Positions 13,801 through 25,000 of a DNA stretch of 64,000 bases are shown in pieces; the first letter of the stretch is position 1, and every line of letters starts with the position of its first letter. This DNA comes from Apostichopus japonicus (Eukaryota > Echinodermata > Holothuroidea > Aspidochirotida > Stichopodidae). The stretch covers positions 4,277,499 through 4,341,498 of the forward strand of contig NC_092565.1 of NCBI RefSeq assembly GCF_037975245.1, read 5' to 3'. The notes under the pieces were generated by a model. It was given only the letters and a program-made list of their open reading frames with translations. It was not told where the DNA came from and did not search any database. The position numbers and the translations under genes are program-made.

Positions 13801-14136
13801 TCCGTGGGCTCGATCGACCAGTCCAGCTGTAAACGGCATGGCACGACATCGCTGTGGTTGAGAATGTTTCTTGTTAGCTTCAAACTTGTCATCTGAGAGG
13901 ATAGCCTCGATTGAGAACGATTTCACCTTTTGTGATTTTGCTGAATTTTTGAGGGATGATTTTCTGCCATGATGACGTATATCTGATGTCCTCCATGCGA
14001 CTCTCTGAGACGGGTTGTACCCCGGAAGACAGACCGAGGAACGATAGGCGGGACATGGGTATGGTGAGACAGGGGCATATATGGCAGCAGGGGTAGATGG
14101 TAACACCATACAGAGGTAGTCGGGACTGGCAAACAT
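7646..14136 (-). CDS. Not: Not/Noto-family homeodomain transcription factor (three coding exons)
   Basis: Exons 14136-13635, 8786-8593 and 7894-7646 join in frame at consensus splice sites: 945 nt, 314 residues. The homeodomain spans about residues 189-248 with Phe196 (position 8), Trp236 (48), Gln238 (50) and Asn239 (51). The stretch QQYMVGTER in helix 2 and RRIKWRKES at the end are typical of the Not/Noto family, as is an intron just before VKVWFQNRR. Upstream, FSIEAIL (74-80) is an eh1-type motif that recruits Groucho/TLE corepressors. A basic linker follows the homeodomain and the tail is acidic. Known role: Not proteins act in the notochord and node of chordates and in early axial or mesodermal patterning of echinoderms, mainly as nuclear repressors. 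The start was chosen as the first ATG after a good acceptor at 14168-14169. The family call is strong; the one-to-one orthologue name is inference. Confidence 0.93.
7895..8592 (-). other. Not second coding intron
   Basis: 698 bp with GT at 8592-8591 and AG at 7896-7895. Contains a C-run near 8100 and another at 8519-8526; otherwise nothing recognised. Confidence 0.85.
8593..8786 (-). CDS. Not: Not coding exon 2: homeodomain N-terminal arm, helices 1 and 2
   Basis: 194 nt from an acceptor at 8787-8788 to the donor CAG|GTTAGT. Encodes the short linker and KSKRVRTIFTSEQLQRLEK through LASELQLSEAQ, which aligns with Not-family homeodomains. Confidence 0.93.
8787..13634 (-). other. Not first coding intron (4.85 kb), no nested gene seen
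   Basis: Bounded by donor AAG|GTAGGT at 13634 and the acceptor at 8787. Holds homopolymer G or C runs (8950-8972, 9073-9087, 11810-11828), a poly-T run (9712-9727), a short (TA)n run at 11518-11532 and an RFX X-box-like site at 9328-9341. No coding exon recognised. Its length makes it a likely site for enhancers. Confidence 0.8.
9328..9341 (+). promoter_or_regulatory. RFX X-box-like motif in Not intron
   Basis: ATTACCATGGCAAC matches the imperfect-palindrome X-box consensus bound by RFX factors. In mouse, Noto acts upstream of Foxj1 and Rfx3 in node ciliogenesis, so an RFX site here could be feedback. The match could also be chance. Confidence 0.25.
13635..14136 (-). CDS. Not: Not coding exon 1: N-terminal region with eh1 motif
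   Basis: Starts at ATG 14136 and ends at donor AAAG|GTAGGT. Encodes 167 residues: a Pro/Tyr/Ser-rich start, then a basic stretch leading to SFSIEAILSDD. The remainder is low-conservation sequence. The exon continues upstream as 31 nt of 5'UTR to an acceptor at 14168-14169. Confidence 0.9.
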
Positions 14137-14167
14137 CCTGTTACTCTATTGGTAGTAACGATCAGAC

Positions 14168-15928
14168 CTACACACCAAATTGAAAAAGAGAAATTGAATA
14201 TTTAAAATGAATCAAAACTTAAAGGTCAACAGTTTAGCCCTCGAATATGCTAGGAAATCAAATAACGGTCACTCATGCTGAAACTTCAAAAGGCATCAAG
14301 GCATTCTTTCTCACTGAGGCATTTTATTGCATATCTTGAACACTTTAATGTTTACATGAATAACTAGAAGAGTCAAAATCCCCCCGCCCCTTGAAATGAA
14401 ATACATTTAATAAATATATATTTTTTTTTGGTATATCTGGTAAATTTGTCCAATTATGTTCCAATAAAAGCAAACTTTGGCAAAATATTCTGTTCTCACG
14501 TTGGTGTTTGTTATCTTTAACATGAAAATTCCATCATTAATATATACCCAAAGGAAAATTTTCCGTTTAAAGCTAAAAAGTGCAATCTATTTGTATATAT
14601 ATATTTGTATATCTACTTGTACAACTCTTTACAAATGATACATTCAGTTTATTTTCTAACACAAATCACAAAATAAATGAACAAAGTGATATAAATCTTA
14701 CGTTTATCTGTTCGCGTTATCAACCAAAAAAGTACTTTAATTTGAAAATGAGCCCGGATGTGTAAAAAAAAAAGTTTTTAACATTGAATCCGAAATGTCT
14801 GATATCTGGCATTGTGTAGTTTTAGTGGAATTCGTATTCCGATAACTGAAATTTAATTTGAGATATCTGAATTAGAAATCCAGATATCTAACTGATACTT
14901 TCATATATCGGAAATAAACATTGAGATGTATCGAATTCAATTTCAGATATTTGAAATTGTAACCAACAAAAATAAATATATGTATAGACAAACAACGGAA
15001 AACCGAGTGGGAAATTATAAAACAATTGAAACTGAGAACAAAGAAATTTAATTAAAATTAAGGATATCTGAAAGTAATTTGAGGTATCTCAAATTCCGGA
15101 TTACATGTTAGAAACGGCTATCTGTCATACGGATTCACGATACCGTAATATATTATATAATAAAAGTTGATAGCTTAAAACTTTACATGAAGAGTGCGTA
15201 TGACGATAGCTCGCATAATAACAGGCTATAAGTTTCTATTGCGATACATGTAGGTCAAGCGTGCATTGTTCTATTTATAAAACAAGACAGTTTCCCTGTA
15301 CTATAAATTGTATATATTAACTTGCCGTTATCTTAAAGCCAAGTTAAACATTAAATATTTATTAATAAACTAAGAAGGAAAGAGAGATAGACAGATAGAA
15401 AATTCAAAGGAATGAACTATGAAAGAAATTTTCTCAATATTGAGGGGAAAAACCGGGAATATAAGCTGTTAAATTTGCTTATCATTTTGATAATGAAAGA
15501 CTTCCATAGCTGATGTATTTTTTATTAAAGCAACTTTATAAGGACCAAAATATATTAAATAATGAATTTTAAATTAACCTTCAATTAACGAAAAGTGCTC
15601 TTAATTGCAATCTTAATATTTTAGTTATACTCAGTAGGTTTTGGTAAATTGCCAACCAACTAGATGCTTTAAATGAACGCAGATGAAATAATAAATGTTA
15701 TCAAAGAAATTGTAATATTATTACATTCTTATATTCTTATATTAGCCAAAATAGGATCCAGCAGTTACAATATTTAATCTGATAGAAAAGTTGTTAACAA
15801 TTAAAAAAAAAGGGTCAAAATCAACGATAATATCTATAAAAATCAATACTAAACGTCACATAAAAAAATACAAAATTAAGATAGGTCTAATCCTCATAAT
15901 ATTTTTTTATGAAGTAGCAAAAACTCAC
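14168..15928 (-). other. predicted 5'UTR intron of Not
   Basis: The acceptor at 14168-14169 is preceded on the minus strand by a pyrimidine-rich stretch. The donor AAG|GTGAGT at 15928-15927 is a near-perfect consensus. The 1.76 kb between is very AT-rich and contains the palindromic MITE at 14785-15103. Inferred from splice signals only. Confidence 0.5.
14785..15103. mobile_element. AT-rich MITE-like element with repeated GATATCTGAAAT palindromes
   Basis: The left end TGAATCCGAAAT and right end ATTCCGGATT are imperfect inverted repeats, and ACAT occurs on both sides (14781-14784 and 15104-15107) as a possible TSD. Inside, variants of TTTGAGATATCTGAAATT recur in both orientations. No coding capacity. 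Less certain than the other elements because the ends are imperfect. Confidence 0.5.
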
Positions 15929-16153
15929 CTTTTCTTGATTGTGATATTCTGCAGGGCTGTGATAACTAATTTCTAATTTCACGCTGGTATTCTCCGATGT
16001 GTATGTAGGCCTATGACTGAAAAGCTGTTTGTACTTCTCAAACTTCGGCTAATTCGGATTTGGACCACTTTGGTTGTCTGACACTTTAGCTTATAGGTTT
16101 AGATTTTAAAATGAGAAATTCCCTTTGGTCTTTATCCCTTCATTAATTATCTA
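15929..16153 (-). other. Not: predicted non-coding first exon of Not
   Basis: Runs from about 30 bp downstream of a minus-strand TATA box (16187-16181) to the strong donor AAG|GTGAGT at 15928. The start is approximate. It is supported only by the promoter and donor signals and by the matching acceptor before the coding ATG. Confidence 0.4.
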
Positions 16154-16180
16154 CCACTTGAGTAAATGGCAACTGTTTTG

Positions 16181-16265
16181 CTTTATAGAGTTACACGAGC
16201 AACTTCTCACGGTATCTGTCAATTTCAAGCTTGGCCTAATGCATATTCATACCGATTCAACCAAT
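16181..16265 (-). promoter_or_regulatory. candidate Not core promoter: TATA, CCAAT and octamer-like site
   Basis: On the minus strand TATAAAG lies at 16187-16181. Upstream are an octamer-like AATGCATATTCAT block (16238-16250) and a CCAAT/ATTGG box (16261-16265), spaced as in a classical promoter. They sit directly upstream of the predicted 5'UTR exon. Confidence 0.4.
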
Positions 16266-16309
16266 ACCAGTGTCGGTCACGCTTCATGAATATTAACGAC
16301 ACTTGAGCA

Positions 16310-18538
16310 AACACTTGTTGATTGCAAACTTATTATGGTGTGTTTGTGGTTCGGGCTTCAACGAATTAATGTTTTGTAGCTTACCGTGAACTGGGATGTG
16401 CCTATTAACACATCCCTGTTATGGACAGTGGGTTAGCCACAGTAAGATCGGAAAAGGGCTTTTATACTTTTACTTAAAAATAAAGTCGGATGTAATCTCC
16501 AAAAAAAGCATTTGTATTTGAACTGGATCTCTCGAGTCAGATTTTAACTTATTGTTGTTATTGAAGAGAAAATGTTAAAACAAAAACTTTGATGTATAAC
16601 TTAGTAACTTAGCGAGCGCTGTGAGCATTTTTCGTTTCCCTATTATATTTGTCAGGGAGCAAAATTGACTCTCACATTAAAACAGTTAGCTGATAACAAC
16701 AAAATCAATGACGTCATTGCGGTTGATGATTTGCAAAAGCACCGTGGTTTCTCTTTATGTTTTTTCATAAACATGTGTTTTATAAAATGTATTTGCTGGA
16801 GAGGAAGAAAATCAGAATGTGCATTGCTTTCATGTTAAACAAATAAAATAATCAGATATTGCAACAACAATAACAATAACAACAACAATAAACATCAGCA
16901 CAAAATAAACCTATGGTCTCTTTTGAAGTCACAATGGGTTATCTTTGCTGTTAGATATAGGCAATGCATCGTTCGAAACTATCAACAAAGAACGTTTTCT
17001 TGGAGGTTGGAGTGTCGAGAATAAAATAAGTTTAATGCTCAACGAGGGACGATGCTCTGCAGAGCGGTTTGATCACAGTTTAAGAATTTTGACCAAAGGT
17101 GACCATGATCTAGCATATTTGGACCAATGCAGCGTATGGTAGCTTTTTGGCAAGTGTTCATATCATCTTTCTGACATTATTTTCTCATCTGCAGGTGGAA
17201 GTGCATTATATTGAGTAACGGTCACATGAGGAACCGCCACTCTATTGAGTAACGTTCATTACATGGAAATACATTTAGCTCCAGTTAGTGTGTAAGAGAC
17301 TGCATGCAGCAGCCTCAACAACTTCTTCCAAAGGGTTTGAAAATCCAGCCAGCCAGAATCAGCTAAACGAAAAAGAAGAAAACAAACGATGTTGTTGCGG
17401 TTTGCCCGAGAATGAAAGAAGCTTATTGCTTGAAAGAGGATGGTTTAGAGACTTGATCATTAATTATCATCATTTTCTTCACTATTTTGTATGGGTAACA
17501 CCGTACATATTTTACTTGAGCCATGTACTCTGCAATTACAGTGCTTGGCATGTTTATTGCGTTAACTGAAATAAATCAATAACAACACGAGGACTCTCTG
17601 CTCTTGGCAAAACAAAGTTTGTAGCGTATACAATGCCACGTGCATGGGCATACCATTGAACCCTGTATTTTAGAGTACACTTTTTTTAAATTTTATGTTG
17701 TCTTGAATTGAAATGTCCCTTATTTTTCTAACGATGTCCAGTTTTGACATTTTAGATGTCCCTCTAATGCCAACCGGCGTCGCTACCAACGCGCTGGATG
17801 CATGGAAGGTTGCTCGAATGAAGTACTTCTGTGTACATTCACGTGCACCAGCTTCCAGCCTAAGCTATAGACCTTTATATGTCCAGTCATTCAGAATGGA
17901 GGCTTTATACTTTCTTGTATTGTGTCTTATATAAGGTGATCGATAATTATATGTACATGATGGTGATATTAATTATATGGAATTATATCAGAGTAACCCA
18001 ATATGCCTATAGCCAGCAGATATTATTTTTACATCTCCCAAAAATCTGCTCTGACTCAACATCATCATTTTATCATTTCATATCATTTTAATCAGTTTCC
18101 TCGGGCAGTTTCAAGTTTTCGGACTCAGCACAACGAAATGCACCTTTCTTGTCAATATCTAAAATAACAACTTCAGGGTGGTATCCAAAAATTACACAAT
18201 TAAAGTAGTATGTCCTAACACAAAGAGGTTGAAAATGTAGATAATTATTAATTACATTAGGCTGTTGTCTGACGTTAACACCCAACTGCTTACTTATGAG
18301 CCCTGTATAATGCCCTAATGCAAAAGAACGCCAATGCCCTCTCTCCTACCGATCAAATTATATCTAACGCAATCAAACAATAATTGTCGTTGAAATTATG
18401 AACAACTTCATTATGTTCCTGATGTCTAAATCGAAGTGGAAAATATGGAGACACCTTGCAGTAAACTCCGTCCATTAAGCAGGCCGTCAGATGTTAGAAG
18501 CGTCGCCTTGAATTATGACTTGGTGACTTGTGATAACT
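16310..18538. other. intergenic stretch, no gene recognised
   Basis: Contains an (AAC/AAT)n run at 16861-16893 and two nearby ATTGAGTAACG copies near 17211 and 17243. Several short open frames lack domains or splice sites. Nothing else seen. Confidence 0.6.
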
Positions 18539-18544
18539 GATGTC

Positions 18545-19023
18545 TATGGCAAGCCATATGTGAAATAATTCGATAAACCGAGTTAATCGCCGTTAAACTC
18601 TGTTTTTCGATCGATAAACTGAGTTTATCGACTGGATAACCGTGTTTTTCGCGATAAACTCAGTTTATCGAGCGAAAAGCAGAGTTAACGGCGATAAACT
18701 CGGTTTATCGATTTATTGCACATGTGGCGTGCCATATCCAATTCGATAAACTCGGTTTATCGAACGATAAACTGAGTTTATCGATAAACTGAGTTTATCG
18801 ATAAACTTAGTTTATCGAGCGAAAAACATAGTTCGCATTAGATAAACTCGGTTTATCGCCGATAATCTTAGTTTATTGAGGTAACCCTGCTTTTCGCTCG
18901 ATAACTGAGTTTATCACGAAAAACACGGTTATCAATTCGATAAACTGAGTTTATCGATCGAAAAACAGAGTTTAACGGCGATAAACTCGGTTTATCCAAT
19001 TATTGCACATATGGCTTGCCATA
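18545..19023. mobile_element. foldback element made of CGATAAACTGAGTTTATCG palindromes
   Basis: The 479 bp element begins TATGGCAAGCCATATGTG and ends with the reverse complement. About 80 bp at each end are inverted copies. GATGTC flanks both sides (18539-18544 and 19024-19029), a likely 6 bp TSD. Between lie about a dozen variants of the palindrome CGATAAACTGAGTTTATCG and related TCGCTCGAAAAACAGAG units in both orientations, plus an internal copy of the GTGCCATA terminal motif near 18730. No coding capacity. The whole would fold into a branched cruciform. Confidence 0.85.
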
Positions 19024-19029
19024 GATGTC

Positions 19030-19530
19030 CACAGGATGAGCAGTGTGTATCTGTTGGAACACATTGAAAAAGGATAACTCTGTATACTGTATGTAGCAGG
19101 ACTTGGCAATGGGATGCTTTAAGGACGTTTGATGTAAGAGCACGTGGATGATATTATAATATCATTGGCTGGAAGATAAATTACTCTCATCGTCAAAGTC
19201 TATCTATTTTGTTCTTTCATGCAGATGTCTTCATGAACTCAAGATCTATTTTTGCTTGTAACATGCACAATTGGATGTTTCTTCATTGCTGTCGTATGTT
19301 ACAAGGTATCTTCCGAGTGGTACAAAATAACATATGGTTATTGCGAAATATCGAACAATAAAGTTTGTATAACGGTTGCCAATATGCTGTTTTGAAAGGG
19401 TACACTATAAGAGGAATCCCAATATCAATTTGTGAACGCCACGATGAAGAATGGGACAGAGCTTTCGCTTACACCAAACGACTGAATTAATATCCCCGTG
19501 GTATAGAGGGGGCGATACCAAAATTCGTTT
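19030..19530. other. intergenic stretch, nothing recognised
   Basis: Lies between two foldback elements. No gene, RNA or repeat recognised. Confidence 0.6.
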
Positions 19531-19540
19531 GTGGTGGGGG

Positions 19541-20153
19541 TGTTACTAAAACGAATGACAATTGCGTTACACATAACGAATGACAATATGTTGTACACAC
19601 TAAAAAAATGCGTTGACTAAAACGAATGACAGTGAATGACAGCACAGACATTTGCTTCAACCGGATATCACAGTTCAGACTTCGTGGGTATCTAGATCTA
19701 GTAAAGTAAGGACAAGATAAAAACGCACCTTATAGTAAGCGAAATTGTAAGTCTGATATTAAAAAGTAAATTTAACGTCATTTTTCCGATATTAATTGTT
19801 ACAAACTAACAATACTATAATCTTGAAACGGCTTCAGTTATCTTTCTATATATATCTACAGAGGTGAAAAGCACAGCACTCCACCGCATTCTCACACAAA
19901 ATCTTTCCCTGTGGTTTCTATCCGTAAATTACACCAAACCCCTACAACCACGTACATGCGATTTTCCTCAAATCATTTTTGCGCAGAAAACCAATAACCG
20001 CATTTACTCCACTCCGTTAATCATTCTATCTCCACTCAATACTGTCCTTCGTTGTCATTCGCTGTCATTCGCTGTCATTCGCAAATGATAATTTACCCTG
20101 TACAAAGTCAATTGTCATTCGGTCATTCGCTGTCATTCGTTTTAGTTTGTCCC
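19541..20153. mobile_element. foldback element with CGAATGACA terminal minisatellites
   Basis: GTGGTGGGGG occurs directly on both sides (19531-19540 and 20154-20163), giving a 10 bp TSD around a 613 bp element. The left arm carries about five forward ACTAAAACGAATGACA-type units; the right arm carries about six reverse TGTCATTCG units ending in TTTTAGT. The middle is unrelated AT-rich DNA with no transposase. The design matches the element at 62236-63092. Confidence 0.75.
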
Positions 20154-20632
20154 GTGGTGGGGGAAGGTAACGTTGTCACGTTCTATCAGGCGGGTTTGGA
20201 CTCAGAATCGAAAGTCAACGTGGCTGTTGCATGAACTTGATATATCTTTTGAAAACTATTCGCGTACACAGTCAATAGGAGTTCCGGGCATAGACAAATT
20301 TACAAAACGGCTTTTGTGCAAGTTCAACGTTAAAATTAGACCCCTAGTAAGCGCTATAGAACCTCCTCATACTAGCATATAGTTGGCGCGATACGTAAAA
20401 TACATACGGGTAGGCTTTGGAAAATGCCGTGCATATAAAAAAAGTGACGGTAAAGACTTATAAAGTGCTTAATGTGGTTCCGTAAAGGATTGACGATGTA
20501 CGGACTATACCTGCGTTAGCTATGTAATTATGAACGATGATGGAAAACATATTATAACATGATACATAACATTAGTAATGCCGGATTAATTCCCACAAGT
20601 AGCCAACAGAGCCGTAGATAGAGATTCTCTAG

Positions 20633-22400
20633 CCACGGCTATAGTTGCCAAAGTAAAACAGCGACCTCTATTACGAAACTGGTTTTGCGCGATCTAATGT
20701 CATGAGGAATAATGACATAATGATGAGCTGTCTAGTCTACACCGGCGAATACATGTAAGTTGATGCCACAAAGATACTACAAATGTAGCCGGAATATTTT
20801 CCACACGCTTACAAAATTAAACAGCGAACTCTATTACGAACTGGTATTGCGCGATCTAATTTCAAGAGAAATGATGACATCATTTATGTAAATAATGATG
20901 AGCTGCCTACACCGGCGGCGAGATTTTTTTTCCCAGCGCGGTAAAGGCCATCATTTGCATACCTCGCTTCTCATTGGCTTTTGATGCTGAATTAGGAGGT
21001 TCTTGCTTACGCTATGCGTGTGTGTATGTACATGAACATACACGTGCACGCAGTGGATCGTGATTCGCATACACGTGCTGTATGAACTGGGGACTGTCTT
21101 GAGACAACTTTGTTTAAAAAATTGTTAAAATGTTTTTTCTTTGCTTTTGCGCGAACTTGTCTGTGTACATTTACATCCATAAGTTCGTAAAACAATACTG
21201 CGACCATGGACTGTGAGTGTACACGTCTCATTGTAGATGACTGTCCGTCTTTGAAGGTAATGATTACTTACTACTTAGGTTGATGATCCAAACCTGAAAA
21301 GCCAATAAATCGAATAAGTAAGTTTTGACAAGTGATGGTGGAACTTGCTGTACAGAGTACAGCGATGGCAATGTACGCAGATAAGTACCAGGCGCAAGTT
21401 GGTTGCTTCAAAACTGTTTAGAAACATTGGACAGCTTGACCGTTTCTGGTTGACTATTTACTTGAGATGCTTTTAAACTTTAAACTGATAGACTCTTAAT
21501 TTTGAGCATAGACATGATTTGAATTTCAAAATTATGACCCTTTGAAACGGTTTATTATGACCCTTTGGCACCGTTTTCAGATAATATAATGCGAAAGATA
21601 TAGGCCTAGTATTTAGTCATGCATGTTAGTATAGTACCACTGCCACTGTGGATTATAGTTATTGAACACAGAAATTGTCTTACGTTTATATTATAAGGTG
21701 ATTCAGTTTTGTATCATCTTTAAACTGTTTCGGTTTGATTTAACTTCTTTAAACTTACAGCATCAGAATTGTGCGATACATAACCACAGACCCTCTACAT
21801 CCGTGGCATAACACACTGAAAAATAAATTTAGTCTACTCAAACGCGTACCATTGTACATTCTGTTGCTAGACTGTTTTCCTTTTTATTTGAGTGTAGCAA
21901 AGTGGCCTTGTGAAATGTGGTATGTGACGAGCGATTCAGTGCATCAGCTGCTAGTTGATATTGTAATGAATCTTATGTATACGGAGCCCAGCCAATGAGA
22001 AGCGAGGTATGCAAATGATGGCCTTTACCGCGCTGGGAAAAAAAAATCTCGCACACCGGCGAATACATGTAAATTGAGGGCACAAAGATACTACAAATGT
22101 AGCCGAAATATTTTCCACACGTTTACAAAGGTAAACAGCGACCTCTATTACGAACTGGTATTGTGTGATCTAATTTCAAGAGAAATTATGACATCAATTA
22201 TGTACATAATGATGAGCTGCCTACACCGGCGATTACATGTACGTTGAGGCCACAAAGATATTACAAATTTAGCCGGAAAATGGTCCACAAGCTGACAAAA
22301 TTAAACAGCGACCTTAATTCTTAACTGTCTTGCACGATCTGTCATCATCTCAAGTGAATTTGTAAGTTGAATGATGGAACAGCTTGCACCGGGGATTTGG
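20633..22400. repeat. tandem array of about 180 bp units, interrupted by an insertion
   Basis: Units run from one ACACCGGCG to the next. A partial unit lies at about 20633-20740, one unit at 20740-20917, one at 22053-22236 and a more diverged one from 22227 to about 22400. Shared blocks include CACAAAGATACTACAAATGTAG, ATTACGAACTGGTATTG and ATGATGAGCTGCCTACACC. The array is split by the element at 20918-22052. This is a small satellite-like repeat of unknown role. Confidence 0.8.
20918..22052. mobile_element. non-autonomous DNA transposon with about 62 bp terminal inverted repeats
   Basis: Begins GCGAGATTTTTTTTCCCAGC and ends with the reverse complement. The inverted repeats extend to about 20980 and 21988 with almost no mismatch. 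The 9 bp ACACCGGCG is duplicated on both sides (20909-20917 and 22053-22061). The 1,135 bp element has no convincing transposase. A TSD of 8-9 bp fits MULE-like or Merlin-like groups; the superfamily is inference. It sits inside one unit of the tandem array. Confidence 0.85.
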
Positions 22401-25000
22401 CACTGATGTGATGTAGCCTGGCATCAGGGGGAACGCCAGCTGTAAGATATCGGGGAATGGGTAAAAACCAATTTCGCATGGGGTTTCATTCCTACTTCTG
22501 TATTTAAATATTTTGCAAAGAAAGTATTGTTTTCCAAAAGGGAGAGGGTACAATTTACATTAACGGTGAAGCACTTAAATTCGGCAGAGGGGCTGTTAAA
22601 GAAGTTGTAATGGTGGTAGAGGAGAGACTGAACTGTAGATACATATGGTAACCCCTAGCAACCCTACACAGAGACTTTACAAGGTTGCTATATATTGCTC
22701 ATTGGATGACGCATTACCATGTAAACTGCCAGAAGTATGCGTAGTTGGGCCCGTATAGTTATCATAATCAGGGTTTGCTTGTAAAAGATAAACCATTCAA
22801 AAACCGCATGAGTAAACAAAGTTTGCTAAACGGTCTAGCATTATGTTCTGAGTACCGTACTGTTTCTCTCGGACTGAAAGGTTAAAGAGCGACCCCTATT
22901 TAGCAACGCGAACTTCGATCTGAGTATACTGTACCGTACTTCTTGTCAACAATGCAACGTTGTGGTATGACAGGACTTGTAGATGGTGAAGAGATCGCGG
23001 TAAGCGTTGGGCCGGGGCAGGTGGAGGTGGAGGGGGGGGGGGGGAGGTTAGGAAGTAGGGGAGGCATAGGGGAAGGGAGACGGTTTCATGCTTGAGTATG
23101 CTTGAGTATGTTTCGGAAGTAATTTTCTAATTTCAGAAGACATTAATTAATTATTTAATTAATAAGTGATTTGTCTATATTGTCACGGCATGTATAGAGA
23201 CACATGAAGCAAATCACAAAGATCTAACACAGACCAGACGAAACCACGGTCTAATTTGTTTGAATTCATTAGAATTCAATGATTTACGTATTCCAACATG
23301 AGTTTAATCCCACGGTCCAATTAAATATTTTATCCGTACGGATACATATGTTGTGGGGTGTAGGGGGTGCATGTCAATCATGGGGTACAGGGACGCAATG
23401 ACAAATAATTGTAAAGTGGTCTGAAACGGATTACCTTTCTTTCGGAGGCTTGTTTTTCTCCACCCCCCCCCCTTCCCGCAGCGCACACCCAGCACTCATA
23501 TCGATAAATTTTCATAATTATGTGTAATATTATCACGAAGATAACAGAATGACATATGAAAGGAATATTCTAGGTAGTTTTTAAGGTGATTGCTCAACAT
23601 AAATCGTAGGGAAATTGTCCGCATCTTTAGGTATTAATAACCGCGTCCTCAAAGTAGTTTAGTCGAAGTTATGAATTCTTAAATGTTACTTTGTGTAGGC
23701 ATCTGGCAACACTGAGCAGAGTGAATGATGTTATCATGGCACTTGAGCTGAAATATTTTGGTTTTCCTTAATAACATCATTCAATCATTTATCAAGAAAG
23801 GTATACTATAAAATATTTCTACCACAAGAAGAAATTACTTTCATTTTGATGAAATTATTACGTACAGAGTTTATTGACAGCTTATTGACAGCTAAACAAG
23901 AATTTCAAATCATGTATGACATTTCAAGGATAAATCAACGAGAACAAAATTGTGTTAGGAAAGAAGAGCCATTGAAGAACATTTACCATAACGGCACCCA
24001 TGTTCCAAAAATAATCCACTTCTTGCAGAAAAGTAGGGTATATCTTGTGAAAGAGCGTTACATTCAACCAATCATATCACGAGTTATGGGCAAGATATTG
24101 AGATGGGAGGGGAGGGTGCGGGGGAGGGGGGGAGGGGTGAACGAACAGCGTAAAACGTGTTTCTCTTTAAGATAAGGGTATTATCTGCCACTGGTTAATC
24201 CCTTTAAACGTCTTCGCTTTTTTCTTCTTTGTTTTGGAAAAAGTTTCATTTTCATCATCGATAGAAGACACGAAGACACAGTGTGTACAAAGGTTAAACT
24301 GGAAGCAAGCAGGTGTGGTGTAGCAGATGTATACATGAAAAACAAAATGTTATGTTTTTTTGTGTGAGAACTCTCTATAGTGTTGTTTCGGGTGACCTTG
24401 GGTTATGTGTCGTATAGGGTTCCAACTTCAAGCTAATTTTATGAAATAAGACTTGAATGCCGATGTTTTGTATTTAAATTGAAATGCATCTAGTTTTGAT
24501 GTGTCTATCCAGTTTTTCATGTCACAAATTAGATGCAAATTTTGCCAACCCCCCCCCCACCCACCTCCTCAAAAAAGCTTTTCAATATGCATCTATGACG
24601 TCACACCTGTTTGCATCAAGTTGAGTATTGGCAGGCTTCTACAGCGCCATGTCATCACAGAATTTGGGTATCTCGAGAATTTGACATGGGCAGTCCTCAC
24701 TTTAAAATGTCGAAATAAGTTCGCCTCTATATATTTTTTTTTATCATGAATCATGTAACTTCCACACAAGGCTATACGCAAATCCTAAATGTCGTTATTT
24801 CTACTCCATAAACTCTAAATTAAAAGAGACTTTGATTTATAATAAAAGAAGACAGTGTGTTATTTTTTCTTGAAAACGGTTTAAGAATAAAGGAAGTAAG
24901 ACTAGAAATGAGGAAAAATGTCACTAAATGACCTAAGCTTTATGCAGCAACTTGTTCCATTAGTTGTTATTCTTTATCCTGCCGTGTCGTTACCAAGACA
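22400..25000. other. intergenic stretch, no gene recognised
   Basis: Holds a G-run (23020-23048), a short TTAATTAATTATTTAATTAA palindrome near 23145 and C-runs near 23461 and 24549. A 108-codon open frame at 23846-24175 shows no family features and is not called. Confidence 0.55.

Noticed and set aside
16945-17569. Two short plus-strand open frames
   Set aside because: No family features and no linking splice sites; lengths fit chance.
18560-19010. CRISPR-like series of palindromic repeats
   Set aside because: Repeats touch or are spaced irregularly, occur in both orientations, lack uniform unique spacers and cas genes, and sit in an animal genome within a TSD-flanked foldback element.
23846-24175. 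108-codon plus-strand open frame
   Set aside because: No recognisable domain, AT-driven composition followed by a G-run-derived Gly/Arg stretch, no splice context.
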